From: Anaerolineae bacterium
GTDB lineage: Bacteria > Chloroflexota > Anaerolineae > Aggregatilineales > Phototrophicaceae
Direction: 5' to 3'
Assembly (NCBI GenBank): GCA_022820665.1
Contig: JAJEFB010000012.1
Location: 121,510-185,509, forward strand
DNA length: 64,000 nucleotides
The notes under the pieces were generated by a model. It was not told the origin of the DNA, did no database searches, and saw only the letters and a list, made by a program, of their open reading frames with translations. The translations under genes were made by a program, and so were the position numbers. Positions 37,161 to 47,711 of this stretch are shown piece after piece (position 1 is the first letter of the stretch; each line of letters begins with the position of its first letter).

Positions 37161-38075
37161 CTATTCGTAATGAACCCAGCGGCGGCTGATCCAAAATTGC
37201 AGGGCGGTCAGCATCAGGATGATGGCGAAAAGGGTCATGGATACGGCGGCGGCGTAGCCCATATTAAAGGTTCGGAATGCGATTTCGTATACGTAAAGTA
37301 CGACGCTTCGTGTGGCGTCGCCGGGACCGCCTTGCGTGAGCACAATGATCGTGTCGAAGACCTGCAGCGCGCCGATCATGAAAATGACAAGGATGAAGAA
37401 AATGGTTGGGCTAAGCAATGGAATTGTGATGCGGAAAAACAGCTGTCGCTCGTTCGCGCCGTCGAGCTGAGCCGCTTCGTAGTACTCGTTGGAGATGCTC
37501 TGCAAGCCGGCTAAGAAAACCAGCATGGCAAAACCAGTATTCTTCCAAACATCGAGGATGATGATGGCGGCCATTGCCCAATGCGCGTTGCTCAGCCAGG
37601 GAATCGCTTCAATGCCGAAAACGCCCAGGTAGTAATTGATGACGCCCGTATCCTGCTGATAGAGAAAGCGCCAGATGACAGCGATATAGGTATGGGCGAT
37701 GAGCACCGGGAAGAAAAAGATGGAGCGGTACAGATTGCGCATCAATATCGGCAGACGCCGATTGAGCATAACAGCCAGGATCAAGCCGATGCCAGCGTTG
37801 AAGAAGACGGCGAAAAGGGTAAAGATGATCGTATTGATGTACGCTATCCGCAGGCGCGCGTCAGCAAACATCTGGATATAGTTGTCCAAGCCAATGTACG
37901 TCGAACCGCGCAGCAGGCTGAACTCCTGAAAACTGATGCGCACGGATTCGATCAGCGGATAGAGAATGAAAATGACAAAGCCGATGTAGGTGGGCAATAC
38001 GAATAGATAGCCCACGAAAGCTTCGCGATGCTTCTGTGTTACTTCAGGCAAGAGTCCGCTTTTCTGCATCCTCAA
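37161..38075 (-). CDS. Sugar ABC permease, MalF/UgpA-like
   Basis: 304 residues with six hydrophobic segments. The EAA loop is NEYYEAAQLDGANERQLFFRITIPLLSPT near residue 195-220. CUT1 partner of the 36261 gene, 12 bases upstream of it. A strong hairpin at 38097 separates it from the binding-protein gene. Confidence 0.88.
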   Translation of the reverse strand: MRMQKSGLLPEVTQKHREAFVGYLFVLPTYIGFVIFILYPLIESVRISFQEFSLLRGSTYIGLDNYIQMFADARLRIAYINTIIFTLFAVFFNAGIGLILAVMLNRRLPILMRNLYRSIFFFPVLIAHTYIAVIWRFLYQQDTGVINYYLGVFGIEAIPWLSNAHWAMAAIIILDVWKNTGFAMLVFLAGLQSISNEYYEAAQLDGANERQLFFRITIPLLSPTIFFILVIFMIGALQVFDTIIVLTQGGPGDATRSVVLYVYEIAFRTFNMGYAAAVSMTLFAIILMLTALQFWISRRWVHYE

Positions 38076-38096
38076 TCTTCGTCATCTGCTCATGGA

Positions 38097-38130
38097 AACA
38101 AGCCCGCATAAATTACTATGCGGGCTTGTT
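38097..38130 (-). promoter_or_regulatory. Intercistronic hairpin after the binding-protein gene
   Basis: Perfect 14-base stem AACAAGCCCGCATA (38097-38110) / TATGCGGGCTTGTT (38117-38130) with a six-base loop. On the minus strand only TTT follows, so partial termination or 3' protection of the binding-protein mRNA is more likely than full termination. Confidence 0.7.
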
Positions 38131-38156
38131 CTATCTAATCTGCGGATGTCGCTGTT

Positions 38157-39485
38157 CTAGCTTTCGGCCAGCCGCTCAGCCAGCTTGTCCATGGCGGCGG
38201 ACAACTCGATATGCGCCGCTTCCAGACCTTGTTCCGGCGTCACGGAGTTGGCCATAATTTGGTCCATGTGGCGCATGAAAATGCTTTCGACCTCGGCGAA
38301 GTTCGCCGGCGACGGCACCGGTTTGATGTCTTCCAGGCTGCCAAAGAAGCGATGGGCGTTGGCAGGGAAGCTGTTGAAGAGATCGTTTTCGGTGGCGCTG
38401 CGGCGCGCCGGCAAAGATGTGCCCACGGCGACCGCCTCCAGGTCCGTTTCGAAAGCCGCCAGATCTTTGATCAATTCCAGCGCCAACGGCACGTTCTCGG
38501 TAGTCTTGGATACCGCCCAGCCGCCGGAACCGAAGACGGTTGTGCCAGCGCGTTTGCGCGGCCAGGGCGTGATGTCGACATCCTTGTAGCCGGTGGTGAC
38601 GTAGGTGTCGAAGGGCCAGCGACCAGCGCCAGTCATGGCAATAGTGCCGGCCGGGAAGAGTTCGTAGGGGTTGACGCCTTCGACCGAGGGCGCAACGCCG
38701 TGCTCGTGCACCAGCGAATGCACGAACTTGACCGATTCCAGCATCAGCGGGTCGTCCAGGTTGGATTGCGACCAATCCGACGTCAAGGTCGACGTCCCGT
38801 TGGTATGCCACCAAGGCGTCAGACCAAAGTTGAAGTAAGGTATGGCGAAGCCGAATTGCTTGTCGCCGCCTTCGCCGTGGGTCAAGACCGATGCAGTTTC
38901 CAGGAAGTCTTCCCAGGTCCAGTCTTCCGCCGGCGGATCTAAGCCAGCCTCTTCAAACTTGACCGGATTGTAGTGGATGATCATATTGTTCCACTCGCGG
39001 GTGAAGTAGTAGGTCTGTCCGTCCGGTCCCTTGAGAGCATTGTGCAGCACCGGCTCAACCTCGTCGACAATCGCTGCCAACTCTTCGTCGGCGGCGATGG
39101 CGTCATCCATCGGCAGGACGAGATCCTCGAAGATGGTCTCGCGTGTGCCTTCAATGGCGATGGCGATGATATCGGTTTTCAAGCCGCTGGCGGCGCGCAG
39201 CTTCAGGTTGGTGATGTAATGACCCCAGCCTTCGGGCCAGGGGATGTAAAGGTCTTCGACAAGAACATTGGGATAACGCTCGTTGAAGCGCGCAATGGCG
39301 TTGCCAAACATGCGTTGCTGCTCTGTACCGCCGAAGTTGTAGATGACCAAATGGCCCGAGGTATCGCCCGGAGGCGCTTGCGCCAGCGCGGTGCCCAGGG
39401 GCATACCGTATGCGGCAGCGAAAGCCGCGGCGCTGCCCATTCCTGTGTACTTGAGAAAATCACGGCGCGATAGCTTATTTGACAT
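38157..39485 (-). CDS. Tat-exported sugar-binding protein of a CUT1 importer
   Basis: 442 residues. The N-terminus has a twin-arginine signal, SRRDFLKYTGMGS, followed by a hydrophobic Ala-rich region ending GTALAQAP. The mature part is an extracellular-solute-binding-1 protein: HLVIYNFGGTEQQRM, SNMIIHYNP-like YFTREWNNMIIHYNP and a Gly-rich WAVSKTTENVPLALELIKDL near residue 350. AGGAGGT lies six to seven bases from ATG 39483-39485, deciding the start over 39521. First gene of the importer-GH116 operon, so it probably binds glucosides or glucosyl-oligosaccharides. Confidence 0.88.
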   Translation of the reverse strand: MSNKLSRRDFLKYTGMGSAAAFAAAYGMPLGTALAQAPPGDTSGHLVIYNFGGTEQQRMFGNAIARFNERYPNVLVEDLYIPWPEGWGHYITNLKLRAASGLKTDIIAIAIEGTRETIFEDLVLPMDDAIAADEELAAIVDEVEPVLHNALKGPDGQTYYFTREWNNMIIHYNPVKFEEAGLDPPAEDWTWEDFLETASVLTHGEGGDKQFGFAIPYFNFGLTPWWHTNGTSTLTSDWSQSNLDDPLMLESVKFVHSLVHEHGVAPSVEGVNPYELFPAGTIAMTGAGRWPFDTYVTTGYKDVDITPWPRKRAGTTVFGSGGWAVSKTTENVPLALELIKDLAAFETDLEAVAVGTSLPARRSATENDLFNSFPANAHRFFGSLEDIKPVPSPANFAEVESIFMRHMDQIMANSVTPEQGLEAAHIELSAAMDKLAERLAES

Positions 39486-39573
39486 GGCAAAACCTCCTAA
39501 AGAATACGAATCAACTAACAAGCATGGGCATTATATCGCATGTGACGCGGACAGGCAAAAAGACCGAATGCCG

Positions 39574-40344
39574 CTACCGCGAATCCAATAGCAAATCGCG
39601 CTTGCCCAGCGGCAGCGTCGGGCGTGCGTTATCGGCATACAAATCAGCAAATGCGTCGATCTGCGACTGCGACAGGAGCACCGGCGCATCCAGCAGCAGC
39701 CAGCGTACGATCTCGCTGCAAGGCGGCGTCGTCAGCGAACCCTGATAGGTGAAATAAGCGAATTCTGCCGGCAGCAGCGCTTCCAGATCGAGCGCTTCGC
39801 CCACCGCTGCCGGCTCCCCAATTTCGCTCGGCATGTTGTCGAAGATCGGCGCGTAGGCGCCGTTTTCCTCGTCCCCCGCCGCGAGCAAAATGCCCACCAC
39901 CGCCAAAGCGCCGGAATTGGGATCCTGATGCACGAAATGAATTTCCATCGCCGCCGCTTCGCCATTAATGGTATGTTCGCTGGGGCTGTGGAAGTGGAAT
40001 TGCAGCAGCTTGTAGCTGATCTCGTTGTAAACGATCTGGCTGCCCTCGTCGACATTGACTTGAATGGTATGCCCGTTGTTAAAAATATTCTTGGCGGTCT
40101 GCCCGTATTGGAAGGCGATATCCACCAGGTCGACTTCGCTGGCGTTTCGGATATCAATGGGCGATTGCGCCGTGCCATCGGCGCAGAGCGCGAATTCCGG
40201 CGCGAGCGCGCCCCAGTGTTCAGGACCTTTGTCGCCGCTGTAAGACCAGTCCGTATAATCCGCCAGGCTAGTACTTAGAATCGCGGCAAACCCAACCAGT
40301 AGCATCGCAGTGCTAAGCAAAAGAAGATATCGCTCTTTGTTCAT
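39574..40344 (-). CDS. Alpha-type carbonic anhydrase, exported
   Basis: 256 residues with an N-terminal signal/anchor (residues 5-28). Mature domain begins WSYSGDKGPEHWGAL. Zinc ligands are His117 and His119 (QFHFHSPSEH) and His136 (EIHFVH); the gatekeeper TTPPCSEIVRW and the Cys54-Cys pair typical of secreted forms are present. It interconverts CO2 and bicarbonate outside the cytoplasm. It stands alone, divergent from acetyl-CoA synthetase. Confidence 0.93.
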   Translation of the reverse strand: MNKERYLLLLSTAMLLVGFAAILSTSLADYTDWSYSGDKGPEHWGALAPEFALCADGTAQSPIDIRNASEVDLVDIAFQYGQTAKNIFNNGHTIQVNVDEGSQIVYNEISYKLLQFHFHSPSEHTINGEAAAMEIHFVHQDPNSGALAVVGILLAAGDEENGAYAPIFDNMPSEIGEPAAVGEALDLEALLPAEFAYFTYQGSLTTPPCSEIVRWLLLDAPVLLSQSQIDAFADLYADNARPTLPLGKRDLLLDSR

Positions 40345-40532
40345 GCGGACAACCTCAACGCAATGTCGTGTTGTTAAGATTATAGGCTAATTCTTACCAT
40401 CTGCGAAGTCTCCCTTGCCAGCGTTTCAAGTCAACCGACAGCTTATGGCCCGCGAGTAGTATATCCTTTCGGTTGAAATACATTTAGGCAGTCCTCAATA
40501 TGAGATCCTTAACCCAAAATACGAACAATTTG

Positions 40533-40559
40533 GTAGGGGCGACTCGCTGAGTCGCCCGA
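40533..40559. repeat. Dispersed palindrome, family A
   Basis: GTAGGGGCGACTC-GCT-GAGTCGCCCGA; arms GGGCGACT/AGTCGCCC are perfect. Confidence 0.8.
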
Positions 40560-40649
40560 TACTCATTCAGTTTCCACTCGTCTATCAGGTGATTGTTGTT
40601 CTTTTATTTCAACCGAAATGGATACACTACCGTCCAACGTGCGCGCAAT

Positions 40650-40677
40650 TCGACATAGCGGCAGTTTGGTTTATAAT
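40650..40677 (+). promoter_or_regulatory. Promoter of acetyl-CoA synthetase gene
   Basis: TCGACA (40650-40655; five of six to the -35 consensus), 16 bases, perfect TATAAT (40672-40677). AGGAG precedes ATG 40756. Confidence 0.6.
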
Positions 40678-40755
40678 AGCCAAATGCGAAAACACAGCAG
40701 GCGCGGCAGCTAAGCTGCCCATGAATGGAAGCGGATCGACAAACAGGAGTATTCG

Positions 40756-42663
<1,908 letters not shown>

Positions 42664-42683
42664 AGGCGCGTCGAAGACTTTGA

Positions 42684-42710
42684 ACCGGGGGAAGGTGATT
42701 GCCTTCCCCG
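42684..42710 (+). terminator. Hairpin after acs
   Basis: CCGGGGGAAGG / CCTTCCCCGG stem with one unpaired G and a TGATTG loop, starting 21 bases after the acs stop. No T-run follows, so it may be a weak terminator or mRNA end protector. Confidence 0.4.
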
Positions 42711-42711
42711 G

Positions 42712-42717
42712 TATACT
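42712..42717 (+). promoter_or_regulatory. Candidate -10 for hicBA
   Basis: TATACT, 41 bases upstream of the hicB start; no convincing -35. Confidence 0.35.
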
Positions 42718-42758
42718 GAACTACAGTCTTTCTTTTGAAGTTGATTTGGAGACTCGCA

Positions 42759-42977
42759 ATGGAAACGATCACTGTCGTTACCACGCAAGATGAAGATACC
42801 TACCTGTCACATTGCCTTGAATACGACATCGCAAGCCAGGGAAGCACCCGCAAGGAAGCAATTGACAATATCCAGGAAGCAGTATCTCTCTTCCTGGAAT
42901 TTGCGTCGCCAGCCGAAGTGCGGGCCCGGCTCGATCGACGCGGACGAATCGATAAGCTAAGCCTCAACCGTGCCTAG
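42759..42977 (+). CDS. hicB: HicB-family antitoxin
   Basis: 72-residue HicB-like protein: strand ETITVVTTQDEDTYLSHCLEYDI, then QGSTRKEAIDNIQEAVSLFLEF, the partial RNase H-like fold of HicB. No DNA-binding extension is visible. ATG 42759 follows GGAG at seven bases and is preferred over an in-frame upstream ATG at 42735. It overlaps hicA by eight bases. It should neutralise the HicA mRNA interferase; antitoxin-first order is the reverse of E. coli. Confidence 0.85.
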   Translation: METITVVTTQDEDTYLSHCLEYDIASQGSTRKEAIDNIQEAVSLFLEFASPAEVRARLDRRGRIDKLSLNRA

Positions 42978-43203
42978 ACGACGCAATCTGTCTGGCCGTG
43001 AGGTATGTAGAATCCTCAATGCAAACGGATTTGAAGAAGTCCGGCAACGTGGCAGCCACATTGTGATGCAGAAGAAGATTCTACAGTTTTCCGGGGAAAA
43101 TACGACTGTAACGGTGATCGTGCCAAACCATAAGGAATTGAAGCGCGGCACATTGGCTTCGATCATCCGCCAGTCGGCGTTGCCTAGAGAAGTCTTCGAT
43201 TGA
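42970..43203 (+). CDS. hicA: HicA-family mRNA interferase toxin
   Basis: 77 residues starting with GTG within the end of hicB. The double-stranded-RNA-binding fold shows LSGREVCRILNANGFEEVRQRGSHIVM (catalytic His in GSHIVM, residue 30 or so) followed by VTVIVPNHKELKRGTLASIIRQS. These match HicA, which cleaves mRNA when free of HicB. Full length. Confidence 0.9.
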   Translation: MPRRRNLSGREVCRILNANGFEEVRQRGSHIVMQKKILQFSGENTTVTVIVPNHKELKRGTLASIIRQSALPREVFD

Positions 43204-43224
43204 CCGGAAAAGTCGTCTTGGAGA

Positions 43225-43260
43225 CAGCTGCTGGGGGATTTGAGGGCGCTGGAGGATTAG
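43225..43260 (+). repeat. Diverged duplicate of the acs 3' end
   Basis: 36 bases matching 42628-42663 at 31 positions, encoding LGDLRALED and a stop in place of LGDLSTLED. With the genuine acs end it brackets hicBA as a direct repeat. Confidence 0.75.
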
Positions 43261-43267
43261 GGATATT

Positions 43268-43288
43268 CGCCACAGAGGCGCAGAGAAT
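43268..43288 (+). repeat. Degenerate fragment like the GxxExxY-flanking repeat
   Basis: CGCCACAGAGGCGCAGAGAA resembles ACCACCGAGG-CACCGAGAA units at 28055 and 28499 in pattern. Confidence 0.35.
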
Positions 43289-43315
43289 GTAGGGGCGACC
43301 TATCAGGTCGCCCGA
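43289..43315. repeat. Dispersed palindrome, family A
   Basis: GTAGGGGCGACC-TATCA-GGTCGCCCGA, perfect eight-base arms, directly before the DUF262 gene. Confidence 0.8.
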
Positions 43316-43338
43316 TTGTTCGCGGGTAGGAGAAATGA

Positions 43339-45198
43339 ATGAGCAAAGTTCAAGCGCAGACTAAATCTGTCACAGAGCTTTTAACGGGCGTCAAATATGA
43401 CATTGACTTCTACCAGCGAGGCTACGAATGGCAGCGCAGAAATATCGAAGAACTGCTGAATGACTTAGAGGCCGAGTTCATTGCTAGCTACTCGGATGAG
43501 CATGAACCACAACAAGTGGCGAACTATCGGCATTATTTCCTCGGCACCATCATCACGATTTCCGAGAGTGGAAAGCGCTATATCGTTGATGGGCAGCAGC
43601 GCTTGACCACGCTCACGCTTCTGCTCATTTACTTTCACCATCTGCGCGCGGAGAACCCGTCCATTCCCTATGTTGCGCAACTCATTTATACGGAAATGTT
43701 TATGCAAAAGTCCTTTACAATCGCCGTCGAGGAACGGGAAGATTGTATGAGGGCGCTGTTCGAGGGAAAGCACTTCGATGCCACCGATCATCCCGATTTA
43801 TCCGTGCGCAACTTGGTCGAACGTTTTAAGGACATAGATGATCTTTTCCCTGATTCATTGACAGGCAAAGCCCTGACGTACTTCGTCAATTGGCTGTTAT
43901 TTTGCGTCGACCTTGTTGAAATCGAGGCGCAAACAGACGATGCCGCATTCACGATTTTTGAGACGATGAACGATCGCGGCGTGAACCTGAGTCAAGCCGA
44001 CATGCTGAAAGGATACTTGTTGGCGCACATCAATTTCGCTGACCCCGACTTGATGCAAGCCAAGAAGATGGAAGCGAATAATGTTTGGAAGGGACGCGTC
44101 AGAGAATTCGTAGACATAGAGGCCAACTCAGATGAAGACTTCTTCAAGACTTGGCTACGCGCCAAACATGCCGATACCATTCGCCAACCGAAAAAAGACG
44201 CTAAGAACCAAGACTTCGAGAATATTGACAAGTTTCACCGCTGGACTCATGATAATTCGAAGCGAATTGGCTTATTGACAACGGACGACTTCTACGATTT
44301 CATCACACGCCAGTTTGCTTACTTTTCTAAGTATTACATTGCCATGCGCCAGGCGTCGCAGACCTTTTGCCAAGGGCGGAAAGAAATTTACTACAACGCT
44401 TACAACAACTTCACCCTGCAATACATGCTGGCGCTGGCGCCGCTCCGGTTCGAAGATGACAGTGACACAGCCTGGCGCAAGATACGTTTGGTGACCACAT
44501 TCGCCGATATCTTCCTGGCGCGCCGCATGGTGAATTACCGGCGCAATGGCTACGGCAGCTTGAAATATACGATGTTCAATTTGGCTAAAGACATCCGCGA
44601 CAAGGACACGGAGGCGCTGCGGGATATATTGCTAAACCACTTGTCGGGCATATGGGAGACATTCGAAGGAATAACGGGCCACAATTGGGGAACTTATGCT
44701 TTGAATAACTTTAGCGGACGCAGCATTCGCTACCTGCTCGCGCGCATGACCGCATGGATTGAGCGAGAAGCTGGAAACGATGTGAGCTTTCTCAATTACC
44801 TGTGGGACGCCAAAGGCAAGCCATTCGATATTGAGCATATTTGGGCGAACCAATATGGAAAGCTTGGGGACGAATTCGACAGCGAAGATGAATTTCAACG
44901 TTATCGCAACTACTTTGGCGGCTTGCTCTTGCTGCCGCGCCCCGTCAATAGAAGTCTGCAAGACAGGTGCTATGAGTATAAACTAGAAAAATATAGTCAG
45001 CAGAACTTGTTGGCGGCGTCGCTGAGTAAACAGAAGTATGTGAATGAACCTAGCTTCAATCAGTTCATTGATCACAGCGATCTCCCCTTCAAACCCCACG
45101 CCCAATTCAAAAAAGCCGACCTCATGCAGCGCCAGGAACTCTACCGCCAAATCTGCGAGCAAATCTGGAATCCCGACCGCCTCCTGGCAGTCAATTAG
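43339..45198 (+). CDS. DUF262/DUF1524 protein (GmrSD-like, probable defence nuclease)
   Basis: 619 residues. The N-terminal DUF262 domain contains the diagnostic YIVDGQQRLTTL (near residue 80-92), preceded by YQRGYEWQRRNIEELLNDL. The C-terminal DUF1524 HNH-like part has FDIEHIWANQYGKLG (near residue 495) and FGGLLLLPRPVNRSLQD. Fusions of these two domains form GmrSD-type modification-dependent restriction enzymes that use NTP and cut modified phage DNA. AGGAG precedes the ATG by six bases. Codon use and base composition look AT-richer than the transporter genes. No methylase or partner is adjacent; type IV restriction is the best guess. Confidence 0.82.
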   Translation: MSKVQAQTKSVTELLTGVKYDIDFYQRGYEWQRRNIEELLNDLEAEFIASYSDEHEPQQVANYRHYFLGTIITISESGKRYIVDGQQRLTTLTLLLIYFHHLRAENPSIPYVAQLIYTEMFMQKSFTIAVEEREDCMRALFEGKHFDATDHPDLSVRNLVERFKDIDDLFPDSLTGKALTYFVNWLLFCVDLVEIEAQTDDAAFTIFETMNDRGVNLSQADMLKGYLLAHINFADPDLMQAKKMEANNVWKGRVREFVDIEANSDEDFFKTWLRAKHADTIRQPKKDAKNQDFENIDKFHRWTHDNSKRIGLLTTDDFYDFITRQFAYFSKYYIAMRQASQTFCQGRKEIYYNAYNNFTLQYMLALAPLRFEDDSDTAWRKIRLVTTFADIFLARRMVNYRRNGYGSLKYTMFNLAKDIRDKDTEALRDILLNHLSGIWETFEGITGHNWGTYALNNFSGRSIRYLLARMTAWIEREAGNDVSFLNYLWDAKGKPFDIEHIWANQYGKLGDEFDSEDEFQRYRNYFGGLLLLPRPVNRSLQDRCYEYKLEKYSQQNLLAASLSKQKYVNEPSFNQFIDHSDLPFKPHAQFKKADLMQRQELYRQICEQIWNPDRLLAVN

Positions 45199-45230
45199 GC
45201 AAAATTGCGTTCAACTCGACTGCTTTGCGC

Positions 45231-45236
45231 TATAAT
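45231..45236 (+). promoter_or_regulatory. -10 promoter element for the sugar importer
   Basis: Perfect TATAAT, 80 bases before ATG 45316; the -35 is unclear. Confidence 0.5.
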
Positions 45237-45315
45237 CCTCTAGTGTGCGTTTAGCCACCGCTTTCGAGCGGCGGTGAATCTACGTTCAGTCAAAGATTTA
45301 GAAAGGAACTGTTTC

Positions 45316-46626
45316 ATGTCAAAACTAAGCCGTAGAGATTTCTTGAAGGGCTTGGCCGCATCCGGCACGGTCGTCGGCGCGCAGATGACGGGCGGCTTGC
45401 TCAGCCGCCTGCCGACGGCGCTCGCGCAGGATATGGTTGAAGTCACCTATGCCACGCCGGGCGGCGTGGTAGAAGATGCCGCTTGGGAACCGGTCTGGGA
45501 AGCCTTCAACGAAGAGAATGACGCTATCCAAGCCAATTATCTCGCCGTTGGCGGCGGCTATGGACCGCAGTATTTGCAGCTATTGCAAGCGCAACTGGCG
45601 GCGGGTACCGGTCCCGATGTTTTCTTTGTCATGGACGGCTTCACGGTCGGTTTCGCCGCTCGTGGCGTCCTGGTGCCGATCGACAGCTATGTAGACGCGA
45701 ACCCGGATGTCGACCTGGAAGACAACTATCCGGGTCATATCGCGGCGCTCCGCTGGCAAGACCAGCTCTGGGGATTGCCCCGTGACGGCGCGCCTTACGC
45801 CACCTGGTTCAATGCCGATATCTATGACGAAGCCGGCATTGACTATCCGCACGGCTTGACCTGGGACGAATATCTGGAACAAGCCATCGCCCTGACCGAT
45901 CGCGACGATCGCGGACGCGCCCGCGTCATCGGCGGCGGACGCGGCGCCTGGATCGACTGGATCTGGCAAGCCGGCGGCGAAGTGCTCAACGAAGAGGGCA
46001 CCGAATGCCTCATGGGCGAGCCGGAAGCGATCGAGGGATTGCGTTTCGCGCAGAGCCTGGTCATTGAGCACGGCTGCGCGCCCTCCGCGTCGGACTTGGC
46101 CGATCAGAACGAAGGCGCGCTCTTCACTTCCGGTCGTATGGCCAGCTTCACGATTGCGCGCGGCTTCCTGGGCGCGGTCTGCAACACGCCATTCCGCTTC
46201 GACGCCGCGCTGCCGCCGGCGGGCGCCGTCCGCGTAGGACGCACCAACGTCGGACCTACCGTCATGTCGTCGGGGACAGCCGACAAGGACGCCGCCTGGG
46301 AGTTGCTCAAGTTCATCAACAGCAGCCGCGGACAAACGCTGAAGATCAGCACCGGTTACGCCTATCCCTCGCGCCGTTCGGTCGTGCAAGAAGACTGGTA
46401 CGTGAACTTCACCTGCGGCAACGCCATCGGCACCGGGCTCAACACGGTCTTCAACGACATCATGGAAAACGGCTGGGCGCGCACCTGGCCCCAACATCCG
46501 CAATGGCCCGAAATCAGCACCGCCATCAACAGCCAGCTTGACGCGCTGTACAGCGGCGACAAGTCGGCGGAAGCCGTCGGTACCGAGATCGCCGCCCAGG
46601 TCAACGCCATTTTGAGCGCGGAGTGA
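45316..46626 (+). CDS. Tat-exported sugar-binding protein
   Basis: 436 residues. The N-terminal SRRDFLKGLAASG is a twin-arginine signal, cleaved near ALAQD. The body is an extracellular-solute-binding-1 protein: GPQYLQLLQAQLAAGTGPDVFFVMDGF near residue 85, WGLPRDGAPYATWFNADIYDEAGI near 150, and NSSRGQTLKISTGYAYPSRRS near 350. AAAGGA precedes ATG 45316 by eight bases, deciding the start over 45274. It delivers a sugar to the two permeases that follow. Confidence 0.88.
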   Translation: MSKLSRRDFLKGLAASGTVVGAQMTGGLLSRLPTALAQDMVEVTYATPGGVVEDAAWEPVWEAFNEENDAIQANYLAVGGGYGPQYLQLLQAQLAAGTGPDVFFVMDGFTVGFAARGVLVPIDSYVDANPDVDLEDNYPGHIAALRWQDQLWGLPRDGAPYATWFNADIYDEAGIDYPHGLTWDEYLEQAIALTDRDDRGRARVIGGGRGAWIDWIWQAGGEVLNEEGTECLMGEPEAIEGLRFAQSLVIEHGCAPSASDLADQNEGALFTSGRMASFTIARGFLGAVCNTPFRFDAALPPAGAVRVGRTNVGPTVMSSGTADKDAAWELLKFINSSRGQTLKISTGYAYPSRRSVVQEDWYVNFTCGNAIGTGLNTVFNDIMENGWARTWPQHPQWPEISTAINSQLDALYSGDKSAEAVGTEIAAQVNAILSAE

Positions 46627-46790
46627 TTTCACCCCCACCCCAAACCCCTCCCCGAAGGCCCGTGTCAGTGGGCTGTGTCCACGCGCCCTATGCGACTCAT
46701 CAAGAGGGAGGGGCTTTAACGGGTCAACAACGGTTAGTAGGCTCCCCTTCCCTCATTTTGGGGGAAGGGGATGGGGGATGGGGGCTTCTT
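46627..46790. repeat. Composite family B repeat between binding protein and permease
   Basis: CCCCCACCCCAAACCCCTCCCC at the left, complementary GAGGGAGGGGCTTTAAC near 46700, then a second hairpin CTCCCCTTCCCTCATTTTGGG plus GGAAGGGGATGGGGGATGGGGG that runs into the permease start codon. Confidence 0.7.
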
Positions 46791-47704
46791 TTGTGATCAA
46801 CATATTCAAACCCAAACGCCTGAGCTTCTGGGAATCACTCAACGCCTGGATCTTCGTCTCGCCCTGGATCCTCGGTTTCATACTCTTCACCGGTGGTCCC
46901 ATCCTGGCCTCGCTGGTCATTTCCTTCACGAACTGGGACATCGTCAATCCGCCGCAATGGGCTGGCTTGAGCAACTACGAAACCATGCTCAGCGACCCGC
47001 TCTTCTTTCAGTCGCTCAAGGTGACGACCCTGTACGCGCTGGTGGCTGTGCCACTGCAGATCGTGGTGGGTCTGTTCATCGCCCTGCTGCTGAACACCAA
47101 GATCCGGCTGATCGGGCTCTATCGCACGCTCTTTTACTTGCCAGCGGTCTTGCCCATTGTCTCGGTGGCGGTGATGTGGCGCTGGATTCTCTCCCGCGAC
47201 TGGGGTCTGATTAACTGGTTCCTGTCGCTCTTCGGCGTCTATGGTCCCGGTTGGCTTTCCGAGCCGGAATGGGCGCTGCCGGCGCTCATACTGATGAGCC
47301 TCTGGGGCGTTGGCGCGGGCATGCTCATTTATCTCGCCGGTTTGCAGGGCATTCCCACCGACTTTTACGAAGCGGCAAAAGTCGATGGCGCCGGACGCTG
47401 GGCATCATTCCGCTACGTCACCCTGCCGATGATCTCGCCGGTGATCTTGTTCCAACTGGTGGTCGGGCTGATCGCCGCTTTTCAGGTATTCGCCCAGCCC
47501 TTCATCATGACCGAGGGCGGACCGCAGAATTCAACCTTGTTCTATCTGCTGCACCTGTTTCGCAACGCCTTCGAATTCTTTCGCATGGGATATGCCTCCG
47601 CCTTGTCCTGGGTGCTATTCATGTATATCGCTGTACTGACCCTGCTGATCTTCCGCTTTTCCGCCGCCTGGGTTTTCTACGAAGGCGAAATCAAGAACGA
47701 GTGA
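46778..47704 (+). CDS. Sugar ABC permease, MalF/UgpA-like
   Basis: 308 residues, six membrane segments; EAA loop PTDFYEAAKVDGAGRWASFRYVTLPMISP near residue 195. The first codons (MGAS) are written by the family B repeat, whose purine-rich strand also acts as the only Shine-Dalgarno-like sequence; a GTG at 46793 is an alternative start. CUT1 partner of 47712. Confidence 0.85.
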   Translation: MGASFVINIFKPKRLSFWESLNAWIFVSPWILGFILFTGGPILASLVISFTNWDIVNPPQWAGLSNYETMLSDPLFFQSLKVTTLYALVAVPLQIVVGLFIALLLNTKIRLIGLYRTLFYLPAVLPIVSVAVMWRWILSRDWGLINWFLSLFGVYGPGWLSEPEWALPALILMSLWGVGAGMLIYLAGLQGIPTDFYEAAKVDGAGRWASFRYVTLPMISPVILFQLVVGLIAAFQVFAQPFIMTEGGPQNSTLFYLLHLFRNAFEFFRMGYASALSWVLFMYIAVLTLLIFRFSAAWVFYEGEIKNE

Positions 47705-47711
47705 TCTAAAG

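Larger units (their letters stand above)
40345..40755. other. Intergenic region with repeat and acs promoter
   Basis: Contains a family A palindrome (40533-40559) and the acs promoter (40650-40677). No gene was seen in the rest. Confidence 0.6.

Noticed and set aside
38097..38130. Full rho-independent terminator
   Set aside because: The stem is perfect but only three T residues follow on the transcribed strand and the operon continues beyond it.
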